Of a stretch of 64,000 nt of DNA, positions 45,701 to 55,380 are shown in pieces (position 1 is the first letter of the stretch; each line of letters opens with the position of its first letter). The DNA lies in contig JACKHE010000003.1 of NCBI GenBank assembly GCA_020639135.1, positions 456,626 to 520,625 of the forward strand. The letters run 5' to 3'. The position numbers were made by a program, and so were the translations under genes. Under the pieces are notes generated by a model, which did not search any database, was not told the DNA's origin, and saw only the letters and a list, made by a program, of their open reading frames with translations. The DNA is from Phycisphaeraceae bacterium. GTDB taxonomy: Bacteria; Planctomycetota; Phycisphaerae; Phycisphaerales; UBA1924.

Positions 45701-48700
45701 GTCGACAGAACTGGTCGCGCTGTCCCAGAAGGCCGCGACGCGGTGGGTCACGTTGTCGAGGCCGTCGAATGCGGAAATCGTGATCCGGTCCTCATCGCTC
45801 GCTGTCGGGGAGTCCCCGAGGTCGGCGACCCACACCCATGCTTCGGAGCCTCGGGTAACGTCGGCGGTGTTGGCGTCGTCTCGTTGGTAGTTCTCGATAA
45901 TCCCTACATTGCGGCCCAGGTCATCATAGACATAGCGAGTGACAAGGCCTTCGGGGTCTTCTGTCTCCTGGATGAGGCCCCGGTCATCATAGTTGCGCTG
46001 GCTGATCAAGGCGTAGTATAGATCACCGGACTGAACTTCCGGCAGTGACGAAACACTCCACGTCGGGGTTGAGCCGCCGTGCTCAAAGACATCATCCGAT
46101 TCATCCGTGTTCGTGCCGAAGGACATCTGGCGGATCATACGATCCGCAGCGTCATAGAACAGTCCTTGATATGTCGTGATGACCTGCGCACTGGACAGCT
46201 GATTGAGCGCTCCGGTTCCTGTTGCATCGTGAGCACGGTATCGGCGGGCTTGGAGGGAAACCCTGCCGGCGCCGCTGGTCCCCTCTCCGATTGCCGGCGA
46301 GGAGCCGGTCCGGTCGACATCTGGTTCAACATAGCCGAGGTTGGATTGTTCGAGAATCGTGTCGCCTGAAAGCGAGAGGATCGCGCTCCAGCTCCCGCTA
46401 CCGACGATTGATGTCCCATCTCCGGCGCGATCGCTGATGAAGGTCGACGATTCTCGGCCGAGTTCGTCGTAGCTTGTGACATTTGCGGGCTGATTCGGAT
46501 CCCAGGAGGCACGAACTCGACCAGCCGAATCGTACCAGCGATGGGATTCCAGATAGTTAGACGCCGAGGAAAGATCAGCCGTTGGATCCATTGCGATCCT
46601 GGAGCGATACACTAGGCCGCGCTGGCTGAAATCGGTCGTCTGGACAAGCCCTCTGTTTGCATTGGTTGATGAGAACGGAGAAGACCCGGGATCCGCCGCG
46701 AAGAGCCCGTTTCGGACTTCCCGGTCAAGGTTGTCGTACTCGTGAACCTCGAAATCGGGTGAGTCTGGGCCTTCCACTTCGACCAAGCGGTCACGAGTAT
46801 CGTATGTATGAGCGAAATCACGCGTTATCGAAGCATCGACATGATACCGGACGAGCGTGATATTGCCGTTTCCTACTCCCTGGGTGGCGGTTTGGGGGCT
46901 GTCGTAAAAATATTCGATCGCATCGGTGTACGCGGATTCCTGAAGCTCTTCGGTCCCGATGCGCGCCTTGATCAACCGATCGAGCACATCGTATTCGAAG
47001 AGCGTTTCGGTCCCGTTGGCGTTCACATACGAGATTGCGCGTCCCAGGTCATCGTATGTGTAGTCAGATTCGTAGTACCCATTGCCCGACGAAGCCCCGG
47101 TATGATGCCACCGCCGTTCATTGACGACAAGGCCGGCGACATCGTGCACCATGTACGAACGCTCCAGGGCGCTGCCGAGCGAATAATCCGATGACCCCGC
47201 GACTTCACCCTCCGAGTTTCGTGTAATTGATGAGGCTACGAAGCTTTCGGTCGCGATCTGGGAGTCAGAGGTGTCGAGATAATCGATCTTGATCGGGCCG
47301 TCAAAGCTTGCTCCATCCGCGTCGGAGGGCTGCCCTGTAGCCGACGCGCTGGCGGGAAAGCGCATCAACGCATACCGATCAGGCGCCTGGACGCTGCCGG
47401 CGCCGTCCGGATCGTCCGGGCTGCCGATAGCGCGCATTTCTCGACGAATGCTCGTCACCCGACCGCTCGGCGAGCGTCGAGCGGTGACGCGCCCAAGGAT
47501 ATCGTTGGTGTATTCGCTGATCAGGAGGTCAGGGGTTGTCTGTGTAGTCCCTTCAAAGTCGGCATGATCATAGTACCCATGGATGCGTTTCGTGACCGCG
47601 CCCGTGTGGGGATCATATTCGAAGCGCTCGGCGGTGCTGTCTTCCAGCCACCGTTCCTTGGTCAGCCCATCGCGTCGCAAGAACTCCGTCTGTTTGAAAT
47701 ATCCATCATCGAGGGCTGTCTCGTCGCCTTCCCAGCCGCCGGCTGGGATGTAGGCAGATGGTCCGGACGCCGGCCCGTTTTCTTCAGGAAGCTCGCGCTC
47801 CGTGAAGACCTCTCGCTCCTCGATATAGCTGAGCGTGTCGACGGTCCCGTCTTCGCCGACGTCAAACGTGTCGAACGTGTACTGAAATTGCTGCACTTCG
47901 ATGTCGTCTGGATCCGTGGGCAGGCTTGATTCACCCTCGATCCGGACTCTACTGATCTTTGTCGGCAGATCGTCTCGTCCTGTAACCGAAGAATATTCAT
48001 ACTGTTCGATGAGTGAAAACGATGGGAATGTTGGCGGGTTGGTCGTTGTGCCGGCGCGGGCGACCTCGCTCACTGCGACATTTTTCAGACGGCGGGTCGG
48101 TGTCGATCCGCCATAGTACGTATAGTGATGGACAAGCCCGCCGGACGATGCGAAATCACTGAACTCATTCGCATAGGTTGTCGGATCCTGGCGCCAGTAT
48201 TCCTCCATCGCGGAAGGCGTGAATTCACGGCGGAGCTGGCCGGGCTCGCCATCGCTGCTTGCCGAGGCGCTATCGAAGTATTCCATCCGGTGTGTCCAGG
48301 CGCGGGTTCCCACCTGGTCGATGTCGTCCTTATCGCCCTCGCTGACGGCTCGATACCTGGTCATCAGATCGGTTTGGCTCCCGCCGAGATCGACTCGTTC
48401 CATGTCGTGCCAGTAGGTCTTGTGAGCGATGGAGTACGTGCCAGCCTGTGAATCGTAGAGCTTTTCTTCGATAATCGTGCTGCGAACGATCGCATCGCCC
48501 GGGCCGAAGCCGTTCTCATCGATCTCGTAGGTATAGAATAGCTTCTTCCCGTGCGCAGACCCGCCGCCGCAGCCGCAGTTCGTCTGGATCGTCTGGGTGG
48601 CCACTTTCTGGTAGGAATCACTCTGGGAGTCTACGATGTACGTGACGATCTTTGAGGCAAGGTCCTGGACATCGAGCGATTCACCAGAGATCGCGGCCGC

Positions 48701-50224
48701 ATCGTTGTCACTGTCTAGGAGAGTTTCCGCAGCGTTCCCGGTCTTCCATTCGTAGTATTCGATCTGCTGAGGCGGGAGCACCATGTGCAGCTGGTGATCC
48801 TCGCCGTCATACGCGCTATCGGCGGTTCGGTGATATCGATACTGGGTGACCTGGCGGCGGATCGGGTTGCTTGTGTTGAAATAGATGTCATCCAGCGGAT
48901 CCAATTGCGAATCGAGCCGGCTCGGATTGCCGATGTTCTCGATAAGGCTGGACTTGGTCAGCCCGTCGTTTACCGAGACCGAGCCGTCCACGCGCGTCAG
49001 GTGCGTGACTTGAACAAGGTCGCCCGGCTGCCCGATGTCAGCGGAGACGGTGCGGGATGGATCGACCTCGACATCCCGGTAATAGGTATAGAACACGGAT
49101 TGGGTAAGGTAGAACTTGTCGTCGTCGGGGTCCGGGCGGAACACCTTGACCGCCTTGATTCGGCTCGAATCACCATAGTCACTATCCGACTGGTCCCCGG
49201 CGAGCCCCCAGTTGAACCAGACGATCGCGGTGTCCACCGGATTATCCGCCTCATCGTATGATTCAAACTCGAGGTGCGTTAAGACTTTGTAAATTTGGCC
49301 TCCGCCAAGTTGTCTTCCGTAATTGGCATATCCATACCTGATAACGCTGCCGCGGTTGTCGTACTCAAGCTTCGGCTTTCCACGCATCGTCGAGGCTTGG
49401 CTTCCGTGGAATATTCTGGTCCAGTGTCCGGGCTCGATGATCCGAAACTCATCGACAGAAGAAAGGCTGCCAGTGAAGCCCTCTGCACGGAGAAATACGG
49501 TAGTGTTCGGTGGTCCATGGAAGAGTGCGGCGTCATTCGCATCCTGCACGAAGCGCATCCGCGCATTCCCGCCGTGGTACCAATCCACAACATCGGGACC
49601 GCCATTGACAACAGTCATCACGACAAAGTTCAGGTTAGTGAGCGTCCATTGTGCGCCGATTATATTCGGCCTTGATGGTCCCGCATCAGATGTGAAAATT
49701 GGATTGCTGGAATACCGTCGCTTTAGTGCAAAGTTGTGCCCGGGGAGACGGATGCTCAGGTCTGTCGATCCATCTAATTTATCCCCATATCGAAGATCAA
49801 CTGGTGAGCGAGTAGCCGTTTCGTCATCGCAATTCAGTTCGTCATCGGGGTGGCGCGTGTCGATCTCTTCGCCGGTGCCGCTAAGAGAAGCTTGGTATCT
49901 ATTGTCGGGGCAACCGCCGGTGCATGGGTTGATGTTATAAAAATCTATTTCTGGATGCAGAGTGCTGCAGACTTGCACTTGTCCATCGGTACAGAGAATA
50001 CAAACTGACCATTTATGTCCGATGCCCGGAAAATATCCTGCGTACGCAGCGTCACACTTGCGGTCTTCCGGGGCGCAATCAGCCCAATTGATGCTGGCAT
50101 AAGCGGTTGGGACGGTAGCCCGAGAGATGGTCAGCAAACACGCGATGATGCAAAGCGCAATCGTTGATAATGTGCAACGCAAAGAAATGCCAGGGCGAAT
50201 CGACGTTGATCGGCTTGAAATCAT
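42746..50224 (-). CDS. Giant RHS/YD-repeat protein with dockerin inserted in the core
   Basis: This 2492-residue protein starts at the ATG at 50224 behind AAGGAGAG. A signal peptide (~45 residues, ending TAYAS) is followed by an RHS N-terminal region (VDLRYGDKLDGSTDLSIRLPG) and many YD repeats (YDDLGRAISYVNANGTETLFEYD and others). The RHS core end (RYSPYGVPQ at ~2105, GYAGYIYDPDTLLWLARRRW, WMSRDPLEY) ends at DPFG (~2246). A dockerin pair (INGDYTVDSSDQNELL, LNFDGTVNTADLGILL) sits inside the core at ~2114-2188. The ~246-residue variable tip is unrelated to toxin families I can name. RHS shells encapsulate and release toxic tips. Confidence 0.9.
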   Translation of the reverse strand: MISSRSTSIRPGISLRCTLSTIALCIIACLLTISRATVPTAYASINWADCAPEDRKCDAAYAGYFPGIGHKWSVCILCTDGQVQVCSTLHPEIDFYNINPCTGGCPDNRYQASLSGTGEEIDTRHPDDELNCDDETATRSPVDLRYGDKLDGSTDLSIRLPGHNFALKRRYSSNPIFTSDAGPSRPNIIGAQWTLTNLNFVVMTVVNGGPDVVDWYHGGNARMRFVQDANDAALFHGPPNTTVFLRAEGFTGSLSSVDEFRIIEPGHWTRIFHGSQASTMRGKPKLEYDNRGSVIRYGYANYGRQLGGGQIYKVLTHLEFESYDEADNPVDTAIVWFNWGLAGDQSDSDYGDSSRIKAVKVFRPDPDDDKFYLTQSVFYTYYRDVEVDPSRTVSADIGQPGDLVQVTHLTRVDGSVSVNDGLTKSSLIENIGNPSRLDSQLDPLDDIYFNTSNPIRRQVTQYRYHRTADSAYDGEDHQLHMVLPPQQIEYYEWKTGNAAETLLDSDNDAAAISGESLDVQDLASKIVTYIVDSQSDSYQKVATQTIQTNCGCGGGSAHGKKLFYTYEIDENGFGPGDAIVRSTIIEEKLYDSQAGTYSIAHKTYWHDMERVDLGGSQTDLMTRYRAVSEGDKDDIDQVGTRAWTHRMEYFDSASASSDGEPGQLRREFTPSAMEEYWRQDPTTYANEFSDFASSGGLVHHYTYYGGSTPTRRLKNVAVSEVARAGTTTNPPTFPSFSLIEQYEYSSVTGRDDLPTKISRVRIEGESSLPTDPDDIEVQQFQYTFDTFDVGEDGTVDTLSYIEEREVFTERELPEENGPASGPSAYIPAGGWEGDETALDDGYFKQTEFLRRDGLTKERWLEDSTAERFEYDPHTGAVTKRIHGYYDHADFEGTTQTTPDLLISEYTNDILGRVTARRSPSGRVTSIRREMRAIGSPDDPDGAGSVQAPDRYALMRFPASASATGQPSDADGASFDGPIKIDYLDTSDSQIATESFVASSITRNSEGEVAGSSDYSLGSALERSYMVHDVAGLVVNERRWHHTGASSGNGYYESDYTYDDLGRAISYVNANGTETLFEYDVLDRLIKARIGTEELQESAYTDAIEYFYDSPQTATQGVGNGNITLVRYHVDASITRDFAHTYDTRDRLVEVEGPDSPDFEVHEYDNLDREVRNGLFAADPGSSPFSSTNANRGLVQTTDFSQRGLVYRSRIAMDPTADLSSASNYLESHRWYDSAGRVRASWDPNQPANVTSYDELGRESSTFISDRAGDGTSIVGSGSWSAILSLSGDTILEQSNLGYVEPDVDRTGSSPAIGEGTSGAGRVSLQARRYRAHDATGTGALNQLSSAQVITTYQGLFYDAADRMIRQMSFGTNTDESDDVFEHGGSTPTWSVSSLPEVQSGDLYYALISQRNYDDRGLIQETEDPEGLVTRYVYDDLGRNVGIIENYQRDDANTADVTRGSEAWVWVADLGDSPTASDEDRITISAFDGLDNVTHRVAAFWDSATSSVDYQVTRYYYGVRQPGQTPPSGGTAESDLASNDLLARVVDPVDYETISGDPTAVPSRIFSYNRLSETIATKDRRAVQHLYSRDDRGRITLDRVNNFGSEDVSNWADRIAQSYDDMGRPERVSTLNSTTVLNAAEILYNGLWQVAFVRQNPNGDLGVSDALEDAVEYTYDQLAVAGVTGKLGNHSRIDEFRYPSDPTSGTRTAISHTYEPSGIGERISRVSKLSWNGPSVTQSAEYAYLGLNMLAQKEFAPLALDNDEVRLDRFTNPDATNPQTSGEYHGYDRFGRIKRQLWIRKFDAPQPPGGGGPGPDFVDIPFIDLKYAYDGASNITERDDFRDGVDRDEFFIHDGLHRLIRDDAGEFGVGIGGPRGQRWDLDALGNWVERSRNLDGNYVTSPEVMGVFTDNADLQETREANLVNEITDRDISLPADSISYSDTPTYLQNGNFRERLATFLPGDTSAPDETWRYRYDAWDRLVEVQIDPDQQGFDDRTLYQYNGLHQRTRRDVELDTGGYDERSYYYYDSDWRLVEERTGDLPWSLTEITQRIWCPMYIDTLLFVQTDTSGALGDFTDATGRWAFCDHRYDLIASLGSTGSGFERVRYSPYGVPQVELLADINGDYTVDSSDQNELLASYYKAAGDSAYSVDSDLNFDGTVNTADLGILLGAMGDPYPPEGEFSENGMLVGYAGYIYDPDTLLWLARRRWLDSSLGVWMSRDPLEYIDSMHLYQYSQSLPIEHTDPFGSEAAQPGLPTGELTSAAVDILHSTFDLYSYAYRSMRGQIKTSTPKSVSSTADYLSAYYLKTGQHGYVEMSPSHVMEFATHPSVILATYRIQDHFEQQIEQFAKDYVNFGCNTSSHGSAPFFYRNPVKHASRKVNHDLRLVRGHAGNRVLDLFATIGATAAYNYLVANEPLFSLGDGTVDATYSCNGEISWNECGVIIIQYDCLIEYSVNDLFEKPLDNNYELGGEPYEIHGSWTGSCSGDLTANRD

Positions 50225-50996
50225 GGCTCTCTCCTTGCTCGGTCTTTCGAGTGTTTTTAATCAAGATGTTGAGGGGCGCGTTATGGTCGACTCGTCAGGA
50301 ACAGTGGATTGATGGAGTTTTTGGTAATGGGGAATGCTTGTGCGGCATTGGACAAATCACGCGGCGCAAGGAAAAACGCCGCTCAACTCCGAGAGGTATT
50401 TCACAGAGATCAAAATGTCGTGCGATTGTTCTGCCGGGAGAACTGGGGTGGCTGCCCGGCAGGGCTGATGGAGAGCGGCATCGTGCGATCGCACCATCGT
50501 TAGGCTGTACGTCGGCCAATATGCCAAGGGTTCACGGGATGTCAAGAGAAATGCGCAAAACTGTACTGCACTGAATCCGATTTCTTGCGAAGCAACGATG
50601 TTGTGGACACTTGCGAATCTCCGCTGGTCGAAGGCGAGTATTTAATTCGATCGTAACCAGGCGGTTGAGTGCGTGCTGTTTTGCGAATTGGTCTCAGTCA
50701 ATGGGACGTGCTGCGGAGCGGCTTGTCGTCAAAATCGATGATCTGTGGGCGCATCCGACATCGCGATCAGAATCCCGCATGCTCCGTATCGGAGAGACGC
50801 CTGACATCTTTTTCTTCTGCTTGCTGAGAGTCTGAAGGTACTCAGCAATGCCTGGCTACAGTCCATTCATCGGACTGCAATCTTGCTGTATGCAGAGAAG
50901 ATGATGGAACACATGTTCCCAAGCCTATGAACTGTTCGGGTCATGCAGACCCGGGCTCTACACCGTCAACGCCGAGAATCTACGGGAACTCAGGAC
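50225..50996. other. Intergenic region between RHS and relaxase genes
   Basis: This 772-bp gap holds the divergent promoters of the RHS gene and the relaxase gene. No RNA gene, repeat array or convincing small protein was found. For a MobF relaxase an origin of transfer would be expected upstream, so this is its most likely place, but no consensus nic site is recognised. Confidence 0.4.
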
Positions 50997-53813
50997 ATGC
51001 TCAGGATGACGCCGAGCGCTTCCGCCGAGGCCGCGAAGTCGTACTTCCGCGAGGCCCTCAGCAGGGGCGAGTACTACACGAACAGGATCGGTCTCGAACA
51101 GGAGATCGTCGGGCTCTGGGGCGGCAAGACTGCTGAGAAACTCGGCTTGGCCGGCGAGGTCGATCGGCTCGCCTTCGAGCGGCTGTGCGACAACCAGCAC
51201 CCGGCAACGGGCGAGAAGCTGACCGTCCGCAACCAGCCCAACCGGAGGCCCGGTTACGATTTCAACTTCCACGTGCCCAAGAGCGTCTCTGCCATGCTTG
51301 AGCTGGCCGGAGACGGGCGGATCGTCGAGGCCCTCCGCGGCGCCGTCGCCGACACGCTGCGGGAGATCGAGCGTGGCGTGCAGACCCGCGTCCGGACACG
51401 CGGCCGGAACGAGAACCGCCCGACCGGCAATATGGTCTGGGCGGAGTTCATCCACTTCACCGCGAGGCCCGTGGAGGGCGTGCCCGATCCCCATTTGCAC
51501 CTACACGCCTTTATTCCGAACGCGACATGGGACCCGGCGGAGCGACGCTGGAAGGCGATCGAGCTGGGCGATGTGAAGCGGGACGCCCCGTATTACCAGG
51601 CGGCGTACCACGCCCGATTGGCGGAGAGGCTGACACGGCTCGGCTACCAGATCGAACGCACCGGGGATGGCTGGGAGATCGCGGGCGTCCCCGAATCGGT
51701 CAACAGGAAGTTCAGCCGCAGAACCGAGGAGATCGAACGAACTGCTGCCGAACGAGGCATCCACGATCCGCAACGCAAATCCGAACTCGGCGCCAGGACC
51801 CGCCAGCGGAAGACCGGCGAGGTCACGATGGCGAAGCTCCGCGAGGGCTGGCTTGAGCGTATCGACGCCGAGGAGGCGCAGGCTCTGCAGGCGGCGAGAG
51901 CGAAGGCCGGCGGTCGGCGTTCGTTCTTCATGAACTCGAAGCCGGATCTTGATCGGTCCCTGGATCACGCGATCGGTCACGTGTTCGAGCAGAACTCGAT
52001 CATCTCCGAGAAACGACTCCTTGCCGCCGCGTTGGAGTTCGGCGTGGGCAGGGTCACACCCGAATCCATCAGGATACGGCTCCGCACCCGCGTCGCCAGC
52101 AAGGACGTCCTGTGTCGCCGGATGGACGACCAGGTGTGGGTGACAACGCCAGCGGTGCTCGCCGAGGAGCAGAAGATGCTGGCGACGGTGCGGGAGGGCC
52201 GTGGACGGCACGCCCCGATGAAACACGAGCACCGGATCGCGGACCAGCAGCTCGCACAGGACCAGCGGAACGCGGTGCGGAGTGTGCTCGAATCCACCGA
52301 CTCGGTGATCCTGATCCGCGGCCGGGCAGGCGTCGGCAAGACCCGCACGATGAAGGAGGTCGTCCGTGCGATCGAGTCCACGGGCAGGCGGGTGCAGGTC
52401 GCGGCGCCCTCGGCGATGGCGACGCACGAGGTGCTGCGTGGCGACGGGTTCAGGAACGCCCAGACGGTGGCGCACGTGCTCGGCAGCCCGGAGACGCAGC
52501 ACCGTCTGAAGGGCGCCGTCCTGTGGGTGGACGAGGCGGGGTTGCTCAGCGTCCCTGACATGCAGCGGCTCGTGAAGCTGGCGGACCGCACCGGCGCCCG
52601 GCTGATCCTGTCCGGCGACACCGCCCAGCACCGGAGCGTGATCCGCGGCGACGCCATGCGATTGCTCGAGAGCGAGTCCGGCTGCATGCCCATCGAGCTC
52701 AAGCAGGTCCGGCGGCAGCAGCAGGGCGACTACCGCCGGGCCGTCGAGACGCTGGCCAAGGGTGATCTGGCGGGCGGATTCGGGCAACTCGACAAGATGG
52801 GGGCGATCCGGGAAGTGGGGAATCGCGACCGGCGGTGGGCGATCGCCGAGGCATATGTCGAATCGATCAGGCGTGGCCGATCGACGCTGGTGGTGTCGCC
52901 GACGCACGCCGAGGGTCGGGAGGCAACGGACGCGATCCGCGGGGCGTTGCGGGCCGAGGGGCGGTTGGCGACGACCGACCGCCCGGTCACCCAGCTCAAG
53001 CCCCGCCACCTGAGCGAGGCCCAGCGGCGGGATCCCGCGATGTACCAGGTCGGCGACGTGGTGCAGTTCCACCGCCACGCGGGGTTCGGGTTCAAGGCGA
53101 GCGACCGGGGCGAGGTCCTCGGCCACACCGAGCGGGGCGTGATGGTCAGGCGGCAACGCGACGGCGCCGAGACGCGGTTGCCGGTCGAGGCGGCCAAGCG
53201 GTTCCAGGTATACGAAGAGGCAACGTTGCCGGTCGCCATCGGCGACCGCATCCGCATCACCGCCAACGGGAAGACCGCCGACGGCAAGCACAGGCTCAAC
53301 AACGGGGCGTTCTACGACTTGGCGGGGTTCGACAAGCGTGGCCGGATGACGCTCGGCAACGGTTGGACGTTGCCGGAGGGCTTCGGGCACATCGCCCCGG
53401 GGTACTGCGTGACATCGGACGCCTCGCAGGGCCGGACGGTGGATCACGTCATCCTGGCCCAGTCGGAAATCTCAGGCCCGGCGGGTTCGCAGCAGCAGTT
53501 CTACACCTCGGTGACGCGGGGTCGGCACGAGGTGACGGTGCTGACCGATGACAAGCAGCGGTTGCTGCAATCCATCGAGAAGGACGCCACAAGAACGAGT
53601 GCGACCGAGCTGATGCGGCACGGGATCGTGCCGCCCCGGGAGCGGGGCGGAGCGTGCAGGGAAGCGCTGGGACAGTGGCTGAGCCACCGCGAGGGCGAAC
53701 GGCGAGCGAGTGAGCGGTCGCGTCATCGTGCGGAACCTTCGCGGCAACAGGACCGCAACCGCCGAGACCGTGGCCGCGATCTGGACCTGGGAGGACCCGA
53801 GCGTGAACGATAA
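50997..53813 (+). CDS. MobF/TrwC-type relaxase-helicase
   Basis: This 938-residue protein starts at the ATG at 50997. The relaxase domain has candidate catalytic Tyr at 16, 26 and 27 (SYFREALSRGEYYT), WGGKTAEKLGLAGEVD, DFNFHVPKSVSAM and the HUH metal motif DPHLHLHAFI (His 166, 168, 170). The helicase part has Walker A GRAGVGKT (~441) and a later VWVDEAGLLS box and QVRRQ, with the UvrD/RecD-like YCVTSDASQGRT and FYTSVTRGRHEV. It nicks the element at oriT and unwinds it for conjugation. The C-terminal ~40 residues are Arg/Glu-rich. Confidence 0.92.
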   Translation: MLRMTPSASAEAAKSYFREALSRGEYYTNRIGLEQEIVGLWGGKTAEKLGLAGEVDRLAFERLCDNQHPATGEKLTVRNQPNRRPGYDFNFHVPKSVSAMLELAGDGRIVEALRGAVADTLREIERGVQTRVRTRGRNENRPTGNMVWAEFIHFTARPVEGVPDPHLHLHAFIPNATWDPAERRWKAIELGDVKRDAPYYQAAYHARLAERLTRLGYQIERTGDGWEIAGVPESVNRKFSRRTEEIERTAAERGIHDPQRKSELGARTRQRKTGEVTMAKLREGWLERIDAEEAQALQAARAKAGGRRSFFMNSKPDLDRSLDHAIGHVFEQNSIISEKRLLAAALEFGVGRVTPESIRIRLRTRVASKDVLCRRMDDQVWVTTPAVLAEEQKMLATVREGRGRHAPMKHEHRIADQQLAQDQRNAVRSVLESTDSVILIRGRAGVGKTRTMKEVVRAIESTGRRVQVAAPSAMATHEVLRGDGFRNAQTVAHVLGSPETQHRLKGAVLWVDEAGLLSVPDMQRLVKLADRTGARLILSGDTAQHRSVIRGDAMRLLESESGCMPIELKQVRRQQQGDYRRAVETLAKGDLAGGFGQLDKMGAIREVGNRDRRWAIAEAYVESIRRGRSTLVVSPTHAEGREATDAIRGALRAEGRLATTDRPVTQLKPRHLSEAQRRDPAMYQVGDVVQFHRHAGFGFKASDRGEVLGHTERGVMVRRQRDGAETRLPVEAAKRFQVYEEATLPVAIGDRIRITANGKTADGKHRLNNGAFYDLAGFDKRGRMTLGNGWTLPEGFGHIAPGYCVTSDASQGRTVDHVILAQSEISGPAGSQQQFYTSVTRGRHEVTVLTDDKQRLLQSIEKDATRTSATELMRHGIVPPRERGGACREALGQWLSHREGERRASERSRHRAEPSRQQDRNRRDRGRDLDLGGPERER

Positions 53814-54198
53814 GGACATACTCAGGAAATACGCAGCGCCGCCCAGGAGCAACGGCCGTAGTCGGCACGGCGACGGCGACACCCGAGACGATGACCGGCA
53901 ACCCGTCGCCGAGTCCTACGTCGCCATGCTGGACCTAGTCCTGACGGGTGGCAACCGGGTCGCGTTGCCGTACACGACGCTGCTCAAGGTTGAGTTCAAC
54001 CCGTCGGCGGGCATCACGCTGTTCTTCCCGATGGACACGGTGGAGATCAAGGGGCGGAACCTGGAGAGCCTGTACCGGTCGCTCACCCAGCACCGCGTCC
54101 CGTCAATCCAGGCGGCGAGTGCGCGGAGCGGCGAGTGGGGGGGTGACGACGATCAGCAGGCCGTCGTCACGAGCATCCGGTGCACACCGGCGGGGTGA
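53803..54198 (+). CDS. Small element protein after the relaxase
   Basis: This 131-residue protein starts at a GTG at 53803 (GGGAGG seven bases before), overlapping the relaxase stop by 11 bases, so it is translationally coupled. The core is YVAMLDLVLTGGNRVALPYT, then VEFNPSAGITLFFPMDTVEI, ending in an acidic and polar tail. No family recognised. Coupling implies a role in transfer. Confidence 0.6.
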   Translation: MNDKDILRKYAAPPRSNGRSRHGDGDTRDDDRQPVAESYVAMLDLVLTGGNRVALPYTTLLKVEFNPSAGITLFFPMDTVEIKGRNLESLYRSLTQHRVPSIQAASARSGEWGGDDDQQAVVTSIRCTPAG

Positions 54199-54219
54199 GC
54201 CGCCGGTGTGCAGGATCAT

Positions 54220-54666
54220 TTAGCTCAACCACTCGGCTTTGGAGACGCCGACCTCCTCGAATCTCGATGTGATCCGCTTGATGTGACCTTCGTCCACTTC
54301 TGCGGCGTTCCAGATCCAGATTAACTCACTGAGAACGTCGAGGATCTTCTCGGCTCTGGATGCCTCAGCGGGCTTCGAGCCCAGGGCTTTCCAGATCTGG
54401 CGTGTCGCCGTTCCCAGGAGTTCGAGCGAGAATGTCCGTGCGTTCTGATCCGTATTGACCGTGCTGTCGCCGAAGGCCATCGGTGTCCGAGGCACATCGT
54501 CGAAGGTCTGGGAGCCGGTGGTGATCGCGAGCGTGTACCGCAGTCGTTCGTCGCCCGGAGGATCCTCGAAGACGCCGAACGTGATCCCGTTGATCTGGAT
54601 CCAGCAGATAAGAGTGGTACCGTCATCAGGTCGGCATAGAGGTTGATTGTCGTTATGTGCGTTCAT
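54220..54666 (-). CDS. Element protein behind duplicated leader, copy A
   Basis: This 148-residue protein starts at the ATG at 54666, after AAAGGAG. The N-terminus MNAHNDNQPLCRPDD shares the NDNQP motif with the gene at 56398-56718, which sits behind a copy of the same leader. The rest (LICWIQINGITFGVFED and a helical AEKILDVLSELIWIWNAAEV) is unassigned. Element genes with strong ribosome sites and shared leaders suggest coordinated expression. Confidence 0.65.
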   Translation of the reverse strand: MNAHNDNQPLCRPDDGTTLICWIQINGITFGVFEDPPGDERLRYTLAITTGSQTFDDVPRTPMAFGDSTVNTDQNARTFSLELLGTATRQIWKALGSKPAEASRAEKILDVLSELIWIWNAAEVDEGHIKRITSRFEEVGVSKAEWLS

Positions 54667-54671
54667 GGTGT

Positions 54672-54859
54672 GATCTCCTTTCGATCTGTTGTTGAACATG
54701 GACCCGCCTCGGCCGACGGGTCGCAGGCCGGGTCAAGCGATGGCCGCCGAGCCTGCTCGGGGATCGGCTGCACAAGGCGAGCGCAGCGGAGCCGCGGAAG
54801 CCGACGGCCGCTTGAACGGGCCGAGCACGGCGGCAGGGTCCAGGGTGTTCAACACAGGC
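54672..54859 (-). repeat. Duplicated leader, copy 1 (direct repeat with 56722-56906)
   Basis: About 185 bases match the copy at 56722-56906, with small indels. Shared blocks are the GATCTCCTTTC ribosome-site end, TGTTGTTGAACATGGAC, GGGTCGCAGGCCGGGTCAAGCGA-type sequence, CTCGGGGATCGGCTGCAC and GCAGGGTCCA-x-GTGTTCAACAC. Both lie directly upstream of minus-strand genes and the reading frame is not conserved, so this is a regulatory or RNA leader rather than a coding duplication. The rest of the 409-bp gap up to the xre gene at 55076 shows nothing else assignable. Confidence 0.75.
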
Positions 54860-55075
54860 GATGGAGAAGTGCGGCGACGAACGAAGAGCCTTGACCTCAT
54901 CGCCGAATCGTGTCATGAAGTTCGGACACTGTAGAGGGGCTTCCAATCCCCACGAACACACGGTCCTCTTCGGGCCGGGTAACGGCGTGATGTCCAGGGC
55001 TCGGGCCTAAAGGCGCCGTGCTCACCGTGTTCGTTGAGTTGGAACGCCCGGCCACCAGGAGTAGAGGAGACCAGG

Positions 55076-55333
55076 ATGTCACGCTCAACACGCCAATGGA
55101 AGTCATCAACGACAGCGATCGATGAGGAGCTCGGTCGGAGGATCCACCGGCGCCGAAAGTCGTTGCGGCTCAGCCAGCAACTGGTGGGCGATGCGATCGG
55201 AGTATCATTCCAGCAGGTGCAGAAGTACGAGCAAGCGATCAACCGCGTGCCGGCGTCGAGGCTGCCGGCGTTGGCGAGAATACTCGGCGTAGAGATCGCA
55301 TGGTTCTTCTGGGGAATCGAGGACGATGAATGA
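55076..55333 (+). CDS. XRE-family regulator
   Basis: This 85-residue protein starts at the ATG at 55076 (GAGGAG eight bases upstream). HTH: LGRRIHRRRKSLRLSQQLVG, then VSFQQVQKYEQAINRVPAS, followed by RLPALARILGVEIAWFFWG. This is the compact Cro/CI type common in element control. It faces the convergent gene at 55381-55860. Confidence 0.8.
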   Translation: MSRSTRQWKSSTTAIDEELGRRIHRRRKSLRLSQQLVGDAIGVSFQQVQKYEQAINRVPASRLPALARILGVEIAWFFWGIEDDE

Positions 55334-55380
55334 TTGAAGAGGAGATTGGGCCATTCATAGGGTCCGCTATTCTGGTGTCA

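Noticed and set aside
51501..53447. Minus-strand frame of 648 codons opposite the relaxase
   Set aside because: Antisense to a protein with intact HUH and Walker motifs; translation is His/Arg/Asp-rich without domains.
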